Shown here: piece after piece, positions 28,281 through 38,104 of the stretch | Position numbering within the stretch: the first letter of the stretch is position 1 | Layout of the letters: the number at the start of each line of letters is the position of its first letter | NCBI GenBank assembly: GCA_016715825.1 | Contig: JADJXO010000001.1 | Span: 1,177,001 to 1,241,000, forward strand | Length of the DNA: 64,000 bases | Source: Nitrospira sp. | GTDB lineage: Bacteria; Nitrospirota; Nitrospiria; Nitrospirales; Nitrospiraceae | Reading direction: 5' to 3' | Program-made: the position numbers and the translations under genes | The notes under the pieces: generated by a model | What the model saw: only the letters and a program-made list of their open reading frames with translations | What the model was told of the DNA's origin: nothing | Database searches by the model: none

Positions 28281-28949
28281 TCACAAGACTCGCTGTTCCC
28301 ACCGCGTGAAATAACTCGCCGCGGCCGATCTCCTCGAGATCCCCAACTGTTTGTAGATTTTCAGCAGTCTCGCCCGGAATACTCCAGGCGAGACGTTCAG
28401 ATGGCGCGCAATCTCTGTGTTGGTTCTTCCCGCCGCAATGAGCGACAACACACGCAGGTCCGATGCTGAGCACCCGCTGGATCGCGTCCGCTGCTTTAGG
28501 CCACTCCGCTCACGAACCCATTTCAGGATCTCTTGTGTCAATTGTTGGTCCACGACGGCTTGCCCGGCAGCAACGACCTCGATCGCCTTCGCCACGGCCT
28601 CACCCGATGCCTGCTTCAGCAGGTAGCCCTGCGCACCGGCAAGAATGGCAGACTTGAGAAGTCGTTTATCGTCGCTGGCGGTGAAAAACAGGACCGCGAT
28701 CTTCGGGTAGCACGTGCGAATAGTCCGACAGAGATGAATCCCATAGGAATCTCCTGCTTGAATATCCAAGACCACGACATCGGGACGACAGGTTTGTAAC
28801 AACATTCTGGCTTCAGCGTGAGTCCGTGCGGTGCCCACCACAACCGTGCGGTGGTTCTTAGTAAGGACTGTCTTCAGCCGTTGAAGGACATCATCAGACC
28901 GGTCGACCAGCATTACGCGAACTTGTCGCCGAGAATCTGCTGGAGACAC
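28281..28949 (-). CDS. NarL/FixJ-family response regulator
   Basis: The 222-residue product has a receiver domain (VRVMLVDRSDD; phospho-acceptor Asp in DVVVLDIQAG; Lys in GYLLKQA) and a C-terminal LuxR-type helix-turn-helix (LRVLSLIAAGRTNTEIARHL). The first acidic pair reads VDRSD rather than the usual DD pair, so Mg binding may be altered. No kinase gene is adjacent. It is followed on the same strand by the multicopper oxidase and cupredoxin genes, and motif pair D lies about 220 bp upstream. Confidence 0.85.
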   Translation of the reverse strand: MSPADSRRQVRVMLVDRSDDVLQRLKTVLTKNHRTVVVGTARTHAEARMLLQTCRPDVVVLDIQAGDSYGIHLCRTIRTCYPKIAVLFFTASDDKRLLKSAILAGAQGYLLKQASGEAVAKAIEVVAAGQAVVDQQLTQEILKWVRERSGLKQRTRSSGCSASDLRVLSLIAAGRTNTEIARHLNVSPGVFRARLLKIYKQLGISRRSAAASYFTRWEQRVL

Positions 28950-29287
28950 TGTGCGCCCCCCACAGGAGGAAACGGTCCGGAGTCAGTGATGAAGATTGTA
29001 GACCATGCGAATCCCATTCCCCCACTCTGATTGGCATCATGGTAGCCTCAGCATCTGAAAGTTCACAGGTACGGCCTCGGTAAGTAAGCGACAAGGCAGG
29101 AAATGTCCATCCGGGTCTCATTGTGTGGATCGGATCTCTTCGTCGGGGTGATGTCATCAGATCGATGATGTATCTAATTCGATTCTGTATCTAATTCGAT
29201 TCACCTCATGAAGGTGGCACAACATGTTGATTCCTAAGTGTTGATACCGAATTCGGCTTCGCGTACATTTCCGGCTTCACGTCGTCC
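28950..29287. other. Divergent intergenic region with motif pair D
   Basis: This spacer separates the NarL-type regulator (-) and the decayed TonB receptor (+). It holds motif pair D (29170-29202). A TGGCAC at 29215 is followed by TTGA with one base too many, so it is not a proper sigma-54 site. No gene is supported. Confidence 0.4.
29170..29202. promoter_or_regulatory. Two identical 16-bp motifs in tandem (site D)
   Basis: GTATCTAATTCGATTC occurs twice, at 29170-29185 and 29187-29202, one base apart. This is the most regular pair and defines the consensus best. It lies about 90-120 bp before the decayed TonB receptor and about 220 bp before the divergent NarL-type regulator. Confidence 0.65.
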
Positions 29288-31399
29288 ATGCAGCCAATTT
29301 TGCAGATAGATCACCTCGGCAGAAGCACACACCCCACGCCGTACAAGCCGAGGCATTCAAACTGCTTGGCCTTAAAATGCGGCATGGCCGCCGTCCTCGC
29401 CACTTGCTGGGTAAGCCACGTTTCATATACTTGGGCTGATCCTTCACTCCCCCTCCTCCGCACATCTTCGTCGACAGATCAGCAGCTCCAGGAGGAAACG
29501 CTCTACTTAAAAGAGGAAACCGTCAGCATCGCGAGCCGGTACGAACAGCCGATTTCCCACGCCCCATCCGACGTGTACGTGATCACCGACGAAGATATTC
29601 GTAACTCAGGAGCCACCGACATTCCAACACTCCTCCGCCGAGTCCCGGGCATGGAAGTCATGCAAACCAGCGCTGTCGATTTCAATGTCAGTGTGCGTGG
29701 TAATAATCAGTTACTCGCCAATAAAGTCCTTGTTCTTATCGACGGCCGATCCATCTCTACATTGACCAAGCCGGAATCGTCTTATGGAAGCTCCTCCCAA
29801 TAGCACTGCCTGAAATCAAACGGATCGAGGTCCTCAAGGGCCCAGCATCGGCTGTCTACGGATTTAATGCCTTTGACGGAGTGGTGAATATCATCACGAA
29901 ATCTCCAGAAGAGATGCGCGGGACCACTTTGCAGGTTGCGGGAGGCCAAATTGGCACCTTGCTCACAAGTGCGATCCAAGCTGGAACCGTGGGCAACTGG
30001 GGCTATCGCGTGTCGGGCGGGCATGAGCAGTCTCAGCGCTGGCCTGACAGAGGTGCAGCTGCCCTCAATAATCAACGGATCGGTGGCATGACGGAGTATC
30101 GCCTTTCAAACAGTGGAAAGATACGGGCCGAGGCAGGCATCGGTCGATCTAATCCCTACAACGGGTTCACAGCAGATGCTGCTACTGTCGATTCTCATCA
30201 CTCCCAGGCCCATGCTCTGCTCAGCTACGAACAGAACGGCCTGCTTGTCCGTGGCTGGTGGAATGGTCTCTTTGCCGAGAGCACCCCAAGCGTAATTCCT
30301 CCCTTGACTCCCCTCGTTGCCTTGACCGACCGATCCGGGAAGAGAGATCTCGAGTTATCATTCAATACCTATGATTTCGAATCGCGTTACCAATTCCGGC
30401 CATCTAAAAAGCTGAAGTTCAACCTCGGCACCAACTTTCGCCATATTATTGCTTCATCGAACATCTTCAGTACCGGACGGCCGAGAATCGGTTAGGCCTT
30501 TATGCCCAAGGGGACTGGTTGGTGCTCCCTTCTCTGGAAGTAAGCGCTGGTCTCCGCTACGATCTCGATACCCTCATCAACCCCACCCTGTCGCCTCGTG
30601 GTGCGCTGGTGTACCACCTGAATTCGAACCATGCGCTCGGCCTATCTGGCTCGGTCGCCTATCGCCCTCCGACAACCATCGAGGTTGGCCCAACGTCTTA
30701 ATCCTTTAACCCTTCCGGGATCACCCCCACCAGCGACCGCAGTTTTAGGATCAACCGACGTGAAGCCTGAACAGATCGTCCCTTATGAATTGGCTATCAA
30801 GGCTGGTGGTGGACCACAGGCTACGAACGAGGGTGACCGGATTTTTCAACCAGATTTCTGACCAAATCATATTTCGCAATCCAACGAGCAATCCATTAAG
30901 CCCAGCGACCCCCATTAATGGAAACTCAGCCGATATTTATGGAGGAGAAGTCGGCGTAGAAGCCTTAATAACGTCTTGGCTCTCGGGGTTTGCCAATTAC
31001 GCATATCAAGAGGTTGGAAAATCCTCCGGTAGATCTAGCGAGCGAGGATTTTCTCACCACAAGGTGAATGCTGGACTCCGAATGACCTGGCATCCATTGA
31101 GGGGTGAGGTGCTCTACCATCATGTGGGCGCCGCATCCTATCCCTTATCGGAACTGTTCACGAATCTGGCACCCTTCTTCCCCGTCGGCACCATAGTTCC
31201 CCAAGAACGTGTCTCCAGTTACAACCTCCTCAATCTCCGGCTGGGCTATGTCATCTGGCGACAACAGACAGGTGACAATGTGAGGGAAGCTGAACTCGCG
31301 ATTTCCGTCTTCAACGCTCTGAACGATACCCATCGCGAACATCCACTCGGCGACTTGCTTGGAACCAGGGTGATGGGATGGTTAACAGTAAAACTCTGA
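29288..31399 (+). pseudogene. TonB-dependent receptor, decayed paralogue
   Basis: Segments in shifting frames line up one after another with the intact receptor at 12266-14308: 29288-29803 (plug start, NVYVITDEDIR-like), about 29765-30495 (IKRIEVLKGP; FDGVVNIITKSP), 30483-30701, about 30690-30850, and 30785-31399 (barrel end, GWLTVKL). Frame changes fall near 29760 (a TC duplication), 30480, 30685 (a likely AG loss) and two near 30790-30830. The rest of each segment is well conserved, so decay is recent or the sequence carries indel errors. It precedes its own binding-protein and kinase genes, mirroring the first cassette. Confidence 0.85.
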
Positions 31400-31557
31400 T
31401 CCATTCTCCTCACGCAACACCTGCGGCCCAATAATTGCTTCTCAATTTCGCCCATGCAGTTGAACCAGCGCGTCATCCTCTTTCATCATCGCGTCGTTGG
31501 CAACGCGTGTAGATGTCAGCTATGATACCTAATTAGTCGATTGAATTTGGATCTCTC

Positions 31558-32520
31558 ATGTTGCTCCTATCAGCTCTCTTGACGCTCCTCTCCTTCACAA
31601 CCCTCCGGGACAGGGTTGAGGCGGCAGAAATTGCCATCGTCAAATCCGCGGATCTGCCGTCTTACGACCAAGCCATTATGGGATTCAAGGCAGGCCTTCC
31701 ATCGCTGGTGAAGGTAAAAGAGTACAGCCTGAACGGTCACCTCACACGAGGCAGGGAAATCGGCAGAGGGTTGCGCGCCTCACCACCCGATCTGATCTTC
31801 GCGGTCGGACTCAAGGCAGCGATGTCCACCAAGCTGGAAATCTTCGATACACCCGTGGTGTTCTGTATGGTACTAAATCCTGAAACCTATGATCTTCCCG
31901 CATCCAACATGACTGGGATTGCCGTTCGGACCACACCGGAAGTGCAACTAGCAGCGCTCCACTCCCTCATGCCCAATCGAAAACGAATCGGAGTGCTGTA
32001 CGGTGAGGACCAAACAGGGGCCGCTGTTCGGAAGGCAATCCAAGTGGCTCGTCAGCAGGGCTTGGAGCTTGTCCCGGTTGCGGTCCGACGCCAGGAAGAC
32101 GTTGCTCATGCCCTCCGTGGGTTGCTTCCGAAGATCGACGCCTTGTGGCTGATTCAAGACCAGCTTGTCGTGTCTGAATCGGTCATCCCTCTCTTTTTAG
32201 AATCAAGTCTGACGGCCAAGGTACCGATCTTTACCTTCTCCTCCACGTTAGTCCAGCAAGGAGCCGTCGGAGCGCTTGTCTTGGATCCCTGGGCCGTGGG
32301 CCAGCAGGCGGCACGGCTGTCACTGAAGCGCCTCGGAGACGCCGGTGCTTTTGCAGGCACAATGGAAGCTCCTGAGCACTCTCAATGGGCAGTGAACCTA
32401 AAATCCGCATCCTACTTCGACATATCGCTCAATCCCGAGCTGATCCGGTTGGCCAACCATCTCTTTAGCGGATCGGGGCCGATCGCTCACAATCGCGATG
32501 CCTCGGATCTCACCCCTTAG
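31558..32520 (+). CDS. Solitary ABC-type substrate-binding protein, second copy
   Basis: The 320-residue product has a signal peptide ending RVEAAE. It matches the first copy (14404-15372) through EIAIVKSADLPSYDQAIMGF, FAVGLKAAMSTKLEIFDTP, RIGVLYGEDQT and ALWLIQDQLVVSES. It has no permease or ATPase partner and overlaps the start of the kinase gene by 23 bp, so sensor use is again the likely role. The frame is intact although the receptor gene before it is broken. Confidence 0.85.
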   Translation: MLLLSALLTLLSFTTLRDRVEAAEIAIVKSADLPSYDQAIMGFKAGLPSLVKVKEYSLNGHLTRGREIGRGLRASPPDLIFAVGLKAAMSTKLEIFDTPVVFCMVLNPETYDLPASNMTGIAVRTTPEVQLAALHSLMPNRKRIGVLYGEDQTGAAVRKAIQVARQQGLELVPVAVRRQEDVAHALRGLLPKIDALWLIQDQLVVSESVIPLFLESSLTAKVPIFTFSSTLVQQGAVGALVLDPWAVGQQAARLSLKRLGDAGAFAGTMEAPEHSQWAVNLKSASYFDISLNPELIRLANHLFSGSGPIAHNRDASDLTP

Positions 32521-34372
32521 CCATGCAGCCAAGAGGAGTGGGCGACCGCACATGATGGACGGCTCACGAATGAGAGCGAAATTCGGCACACTGACACCTC
32601 ATCGGTTTTCGATCTCGCTCCGAGCCAAGCTGGTCTGCTGTATCGCACTGATCCTGGTCATTGCGTGCCTCCTCCTGGCTTGGCTGTTTGTCCGACAACA
32701 GGTGCGATCTGCGGCAGAAAGCTCGGTGCAGAGCGGCACTCTCCTCGCCCAACATCTTGCCCAGATGGGTCGCTCTAGTATCGTCGCCGGGGACATCCCT
32801 CGGTTACACCACCACATGCACGAAATTCTCGCCGTCAATCCAGTCGCCTATGTCGCCGTCATCGCTCCAAATGGTGAGCTCCAGGCCGGGTTTGGAAAGG
32901 GAGCGTGGCAAGAACAATTCGCTCCTCAGGATCCCGCACACCGCCGGTTTGCCGCGACAAAATTAGTCCAGCTCCGTCATCAGGGGAATATGACAAATGA
33001 GCCGCTTGTCAGCGCCATCGGCCTCAGCAGCCAGGGACCTACCCTTCGAGATACCATCGACCTAGCTCCGGGAGAATTACTGGCGTTAGTCGCAGGAACC
33101 GAGCTTCCCATTTTTTATGATATTACGGTTCACGTCCCACGCTACCCACTGGTCAGCGGGTGGGATCCTGCGCTGCAACTCACGCTTGAAGAACGATGGG
33201 ACGGACTTGAGGAGGACACCACGCAGACTCTGATCCCTCCAACCCTCGTGCAGGTCGGCATATCAACGGCTCCGCTTCAGCAGAGTCTACGCCGGCTCTT
33301 GTGGCAAGCGGTCATGATTACACTGAGCACCCTGATCGGTGGGCTGGCCATGGCCGTCGTACTGGCCCGCCGCATCACCATTCCCTTGCAAGGTCTCACG
33401 GTTGCCGCCACGAAACTCGCAGATGGAGATACCGTGCCGAACTTGGCGATACGTACCCGAGATGAAATCGGCACACTCACCAGTGTCTTCAACCACATGG
33501 CAAAAACATTACATTCCCGCGAGCAGGAATTGCGCGAGTTGGCCCACAGCCTCGAAGATCGAGTCACAGCTCGCACACAGGAACTCGCCGCAGCTAACGC
33601 CAAGCTGCAAGAACTCGACCGCCGCAAATCCATTTTCATCTCTACGGCCTCCCACGAACTTCGGACACCGTTGACCTCTATGAAAGTCCACATCGCCAAC
33701 CTCTGCGATGGAATCGATGGGGCCATCACTACCGAACAACAGCAGTCGTTGACACGTATGAGGGCCAACCTGTCTCGTCTTCACACGCTGATCGACGACC
33801 TCCTGGATCTGTCACAGATTGAGATGGGTCAAACGACGGTGCGCTTGGAACAGATCGCCGTCGGGCATGTGGTGGCCAAGTCCATCGAAGAGATGCGTCC
33901 GTTGGCCTCCGAACGTCGAGTGCATATCACGATGACCCTGGCATCCGATCTGCCCCGCGTGTCGGCTGACTCCGACAAATTGTACCGAATCATCCTCAAT
34001 CTCTTGCATAATGCGGTCAAATTTACGCGTCCACACACGACGGTCGACGTGTCGGCCACCTTGTTGCCAAACGGTCATGTGAGGATTTCTGTGTCGGATG
34101 CGGGTCCCGGGATCACGCTGGAGGAGGCGGAAAGGGTCTTTCAACCGTTCTATCGAGTATCCACCACACCCAAGCAATCAAAGGGGGCGGGTCTTGGACT
34201 GGCGATCGCCAAGTTGCTCGTTGACCTACATCATGGCCGACTGTGGGTTGAGAGCGTGCCAGGGCATGGGAGCCGTTTTTCGTTTACCCTGCGCCCAATT
34301 CCCGTGACGCAACCCACTATCGCAACGGCGGTCTCAGATCGCACACCCAATCTCCCGATGATCCGTCGGTAA
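32498..34372 (+). CDS. Membrane sensor histidine kinase (HAMP-HisKA-HATPase), second copy
   Basis: The 624-residue product starts at ATG 32498, inside the binding-protein gene. TM helices lie near 45-67 and 265-290 and flank a periplasmic region. HAMP, a coiled coil, HisKA (His at about 386 in TASHELRTPL) and HATPase follow (N box NLLHNAVKF, DAGPGIT, GAGLGLAI). Unlike the first kinase it lacks the GAF domain (~155 residues shorter), and its G boxes are canonical. Its partner regulator lies just downstream on the opposite strand. Confidence 0.9.
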   Translation: MPRISPLSHAAKRSGRPHMMDGSRMRAKFGTLTPHRFSISLRAKLVCCIALILVIACLLLAWLFVRQQVRSAAESSVQSGTLLAQHLAQMGRSSIVAGDIPRLHHHMHEILAVNPVAYVAVIAPNGELQAGFGKGAWQEQFAPQDPAHRRFAATKLVQLRHQGNMTNEPLVSAIGLSSQGPTLRDTIDLAPGELLALVAGTELPIFYDITVHVPRYPLVSGWDPALQLTLEERWDGLEEDTTQTLIPPTLVQVGISTAPLQQSLRRLLWQAVMITLSTLIGGLAMAVVLARRITIPLQGLTVAATKLADGDTVPNLAIRTRDEIGTLTSVFNHMAKTLHSREQELRELAHSLEDRVTARTQELAAANAKLQELDRRKSIFISTASHELRTPLTSMKVHIANLCDGIDGAITTEQQQSLTRMRANLSRLHTLIDDLLDLSQIEMGQTTVRLEQIAVGHVVAKSIEEMRPLASERRVHITMTLASDLPRVSADSDKLYRIILNLLHNAVKFTRPHTTVDVSATLLPNGHVRISVSDAGPGITLEEAERVFQPFYRVSTTPKQSKGAGLGLAIAKLLVDLHHGRLWVESVPGHGSRFSFTLRPIPVTQPTIATAVSDRTPNLPMIRR

Positions 34373-34391
34373 GCCCCTGCCGGCAGGGGCT
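34372..34391. terminator. Perfect 20-bp palindrome between convergent kinase and regulator
   Basis: AGCCCCTGCCGGCAGGGGCT is a perfect palindrome that overlaps the kinase stop. It lies between the kinase (+) and regulator (-) genes, so it could stop transcription from both sides. It has no clear T-run. Confidence 0.5.
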
Positions 34392-34419
34392 CCTGAAAAT
34401 CCTGTCGTGTCCTCTCGGA

Positions 34420-35810
34420 CTACGTGAACGATGACTTCGTCTGGACCCCTCTTTGCCGGATGAGTCTCGTGAGGTAGGTGCGTTGTAGACCGAGCAGCTC
34501 AGCCGCCTTCGTTTGGTTCCATCCGGATCGCCGCAGCGCTTCTTCCAGGAGCTTTCGGCTGTGCGTCTCCATCACGGCATGGTAGTTCAGACTACAGTCC
34601 TCCGACAGGTCCGTCTCAAACGACAACTTGCGCTGAACCTTGATCCCAAGGTGTTCGGGCTCGATGGAGTGGTCTGGACACAAGACCGTGGCTCGGGCCA
34701 ACACATTTTCCAGCTCCCGTACATTGCCCGGCCAGTGATAGGCACGGAGCACATTCAGCGCCTCCGGGCTCACCGTGATAGGACGACGTCCAGGTGCAGA
34801 ACCATGTCGCCGAATAAAGTAGTCGACTAATACGGGGATATCGTCCCCTCGCTTGCGTAACGGCGGAAGCGTCAGCGAGATGACATTCAGCCGATAGTAC
34901 AGGTCTTCTCGGAACGCCCCTTGAAGAATCGCGTCCTTCAGATCTCGGTTCGTCGCGGCCACAAAACGCACGTCGATGCGAATCGGTCGATTGCCTCCGA
35001 CACGATAGAACTCTTGGTCCTGTAATACGCGGAGGAGGCGCGTCTGAAGCCCAGCCGGCATATCCCCAATCTCGTCGAGAAAGACCGTCCCACCTGCGGC
35101 GGCCTCAATCTTTCCCTGCTCTCGCGTGACCGCTCCCGTGTACGCGCCCTTTTCATGGCCGAACAACTCATTTTCGAGGAGGCTCTCCGGCAACGCCGCA
35201 CAGTTGACGACCACGAAGGGTCTTGTGGCGCGTGGACTCCAGCGGTGTAACGCGCGTGCCATCACCTCCTTGCCGGTTCCGGTTTCACCCAGCAAAAGCA
35301 CGGTGGCCGAAGAGGCAGCGGCACGGCGGGCCGTCTCGAGCAGCTGCCCCATCCGTTGACTCGGCCCTACAATACACGCATAGCGTTCGTACACTTCCGC
35401 TTGCAGAAGACCAACCTGCCTCGTGATGGCCGATTGTGCTACGGCCTTTTCGATCACGACAGCGAGGTGGTCTGGTTCGAACGGTTTGCTGAGGAAATCA
35501 CACGCCCCCAGCCGCATCGCCTCTACAGCTCGACCGATGGTCCCAAACGCTGTAATGACAATCACTTCGGGCAGAGTCGGAGCGGGAACGGCCGAACGCT
35601 TTTCAGCAAGATGTTTGAGGATGTCCAGCCCGCCGAGACCCGGCAATTCAATGTCGAGCAGCATGACATCAGGCTGATCATCGAACACCATGCGCAGCGC
35701 CTGCTCACCATCTTCGGCCGTGAGCACATCGTGCCCCATCCATGACAAGCGCTTGGTCAACGACGTGAGGATGTCCGGGTCGTCATCGACGATGAGACAC
35801 GGGCCTGCAT
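34420..35810 (-). pseudogene. NtrC-family sigma-54 response regulator, second copy, frameshifted at its start
   Basis: The long frame (35760 down to 34420) codes most of the receiver (DVMLLDIELPGLGG), AAA+ (GETGTGKE; GAYTGA for the sigma-54 loop; FLDEIGDM) and Fis helix-turn-helix (NQTKAAELLGLQRTYL). It lacks the first ~17 residues with the acidic pocket. These are encoded upstream (LIVDDDPDILTSL) in the same frame but with no start codon. The natural start, ATG 35810 behind AGGAG, is one frame off. One missing base near 35797 would give MQARVLIVDDD, as in the first copy. Translation from TTG 35760 would lack the Mg-binding Asp residues. Confidence 0.8.
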
Positions 35811-36048
35811 CGATACTCCTGGTCTGGTTTCTCGCGGCACCATTGTAGCGGAAGATGAGTCGAAGGAGTAAGTCAGTCCACGATTAAGTCGTTATTGAAA
35901 GCAAGAATGGGACCTTGGTCACTGCACGATAGGAAGTGGCGTGATGCCTACGCTTTCGTCAATCCATCTTCTAAGTCATTGAACAGAATGTGTGGTTCGT
36001 AACTCCTGGTCACGAACAATTCTTCAGATGGCCTGACATATTCCATCT

Positions 36049-36081
36049 GTCTACAAAAGGATTCTGTATCGAATTAGATTC
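36049..36081. promoter_or_regulatory. Motif pair E (one degenerate, one good)
   Basis: GTCTA-CAAAAG-GATTC (36049-36064, degenerate) and GTATC-GAATTA-GATTC (36066-36081) have the 17-bp period of sites C, D and F. The pair is about 240-270 bp upstream of the regulator copy 2 start. Confidence 0.5.
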
Positions 36082-36180
36082 AGTCGAACATGAACTCCAA
36101 ACCACGCGCTCAATCTAAACGCTAGAGGGAGAGGGAAGCGGTTTGACCCAGAGGTAGAGCACCCAACAGAGCAGAAGGAA

Positions 36181-36218
36181 CCCTCCCGTCACCAGGAGCA
36201 GTCCTAGTGACGGGAGGG
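36181..36218. terminator. 12-bp stem hairpin downstream of hao relic
   Basis: CCCTCCCGTCAC and GTGACGGGAGGG pair perfectly around a 14-nt loop, about 60 bp after the hao stop on the minus strand. It is terminator-like in position, without a T-run. Confidence 0.4.
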
Positions 36219-36275
36219 CGGTCGGGACGGACGCGACATCGACTTGTGGACTGGCGATGTCGCGTTCACGGCCGG

Positions 36276-37962
36276 TTACTTCTGACGACGCCGCCAGCCG
36301 GCCATCGCCAGGTGCCCGCCACCATCCGCCGCCGCCAATGCCCCCCAGGAGAGCTTGCCGGTCTCGCTATCCAGATCGAGCAGACTGTGCTTCATCTGCC
36401 CTTCCAGCTTCGCGACGCGGGCCTGCAATTCCAGCTCTCTTTCAGCCGCGTATCGTCGTCCATGATTTCCACATGGGCCCGGTTCATCGCGGCCCATCCC
36501 ACCGCATAGGTGTAGCCCCGGTACTGGTGGGCCAGCTCACGTGCACTGCACCAGGTGGTCTTCGCCATTTCGAACAGCTTCACCTCATTGGCCGCCGGGT
36601 TGTTCCCCCTTCGACCAATAGATCTGGAAGAACTGTTCAAAGCCGTCTTGCACCGGCGCCGGCAGGGTCGGCCGGTTGGTCTTCTGCCCGGTCACAGGCC
36701 CGCCTTGTGTTCTCTTCCACGACATGATGCGCTTCGTCGTACTTGTCCAAGCCGGAGAAGGTCCCCATTGTCCATGAACTCCATCCAGGCTCGGGCATAG
36801 GTTTCGGAGTGGCAATTGGTACAGGTCTTGATCCACGCATCGTTGCGCTTGTCAGCCCATTCGGTCTTGATGTTCTCCGAATACCCGGCACGAACGGATA
36901 GTTCGCCCAGCGCACTTTCCGCACGACGTTGTGCGCGATCTTGCCTGTGATACTCCGCGGCAGTATTGGCAAGTCGGCGCGGTCTCGGCCCCGTTCTTCA
37001 TCGCTTTTTGATCGGCACGTTGAAGTTCCAATGGTCTTTATCCGCTGGTACTTCGGCCCATGCCTGAGAGGTTGTAGGCTTCCCAGTTGTTGTGGTCGGC
37101 CCCGCTGGCACTCCGCACAGACTTCCGGCTTGCGGGATTCCGCCACCGAGAACTCATGCCGGGCAGGCAGGTGTCGCACTTGTTCTGATTGACGTGACAG
37201 CCGGTGCACGCATCGGCGATTTCCGCTGTGACATTCCCGCCTACACGTCCACTTCGACGTTGGCCTTGTAGTCCAGCGCATGCGACGGGCGGCCCTTCGG
37301 CCACTGATCCTTCGGCCAGGTAATGGTGTCCCGCTCAGACTCCCGCTCAGCAAGCTCTTGCAAGTGACAGGTGCCGCAGGTGTCGCGGTGGCCAACTTGA
37401 TGTCCTTGCGGTGGTCGGCTTTCTGCTTGGTATTGATGTCGAAGTGGCAGTCGATACGGCCCACTTCTTTCAGCTTTTCGGTCTTCCCCAGCTTGCCCAT
37501 CGAGCGCAGGTTCTCTTCGACGGCTTCCAGCTTGGCCTTCTTGTAGTATGTCGGATCTTTCCGGGCTCAACTTCCGAATCTTGTCCAGGTTGGCATGGGT
37601 GCTCTTCTTCCACGCCCGGCCCACCCCGGCGATTCATCAGTGTGACACTTCCACATTCCCGCCGGCTCGCTGCTTCTTTGACGGCTTGCGGCGGCTTATG
37701 GAAGGTGTGGGGTCGAAATACTTACTGAAGGAGATCGGCTGCCAATATTGCCCGTACTTCCTAGCCCACGCCCTGCTCCGGGTCCATGTACCAGCTTAAT
37801 CAGGGCTTCGTACCAGTTCTTCGGCGACGCCGAACGCTCCAACTTCAACGCCCTCGGCCGTCTCCTTCGGCACCGACGAAAATTCGCCTCCACCGGTGCG
37901 GCCAGCACACTCAGGCCGCAGACGACCATCGCATACTTCAGCACATCCTTCACGCTCACCAT
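36276..37962 (-). pseudogene. haoA: Hydroxylamine oxidoreductase (octaheme cytochrome c), heavily frameshifted
   Basis: From ATG 37962 the minus strand codes a signal peptide, then, across about twenty frame changes, a sequence that follows HAO end to end. Readable pieces are WYEALIKLVHGPGAG, RAWKKSTHANLDKIRKL, LRSMGKLGKTEKLKEVG, CGTCHLQELAERESERDT, WPKGRPSHALDYKANVEV, VNQNKCDTC, VRWANYPFVPG, CTNCHSETYARAWMEF, TGQKTNRPTLPAPV and YTYAVGWAAMNRAHVEI. Eight CxxCH-type sites can be placed once frames are repaired. One has lost its first Cys (RIDCH, codon at 37458), and a TAG replaces an expected Trp codon at 37243. The YTYxxGW segment near 36510 corresponds to the region of the haem-crosslinking Tyr. 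HAO oxidises hydroxylamine in ammonia oxidisers. Most changes are one-base homopolymer losses, so poor local sequence accuracy is an alternative to decay. Confidence 0.85.
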
Positions 37963-38072
37963 TTCGACTCCTTCCGTTTGATGACCAGCGCGCCCTGGCC
38001 ATACCATGATCTCAGCTCTATCTTCATTCGGCATCTCGTTTCATGATGACGTAGCGTTTTATCACGACGATG

Positions 38073-38104
38073 CCCGGCGGTGATAGTAGAAAATCACCGC
38101 CGGG
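38073..38104. terminator. 12-bp stem hairpin upstream of hao relic
   Basis: CCCGGCGGTGAT and ATCACCGCCGGG pair perfectly around the 8-nt loop AGTAGAAA. It may end minus-strand transcription arriving from metH before the hao relic. Confidence 0.45.

Larger units (their letters stand above)
35811..36275. other. Region between regulator copy 2 and hao relic
   Basis: It holds motif pair E (36049-36081), a 12-bp-stem hairpin at 36181-36218, and on the minus strand (about 36270-36113) a frame with a single hydrophobic span (LGLLLVTGGFLLLCWVLYLW). That frame begins at the end of the hao relic and stops after about 50 codons. It could be the start of a truncated haoB-like anchor, but this is a guess. 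No sigma-54 promoter was seen. Confidence 0.35.

Noticed and set aside
29215..29231. TGGCAC followed by TTGA as a sigma-54 promoter for TonB copy 2
   Set aside because: Spacing is one base too long, the essential GC is absent, and it is only about 12 bp from the enhancer pair. A decayed promoter is possible but not supported.
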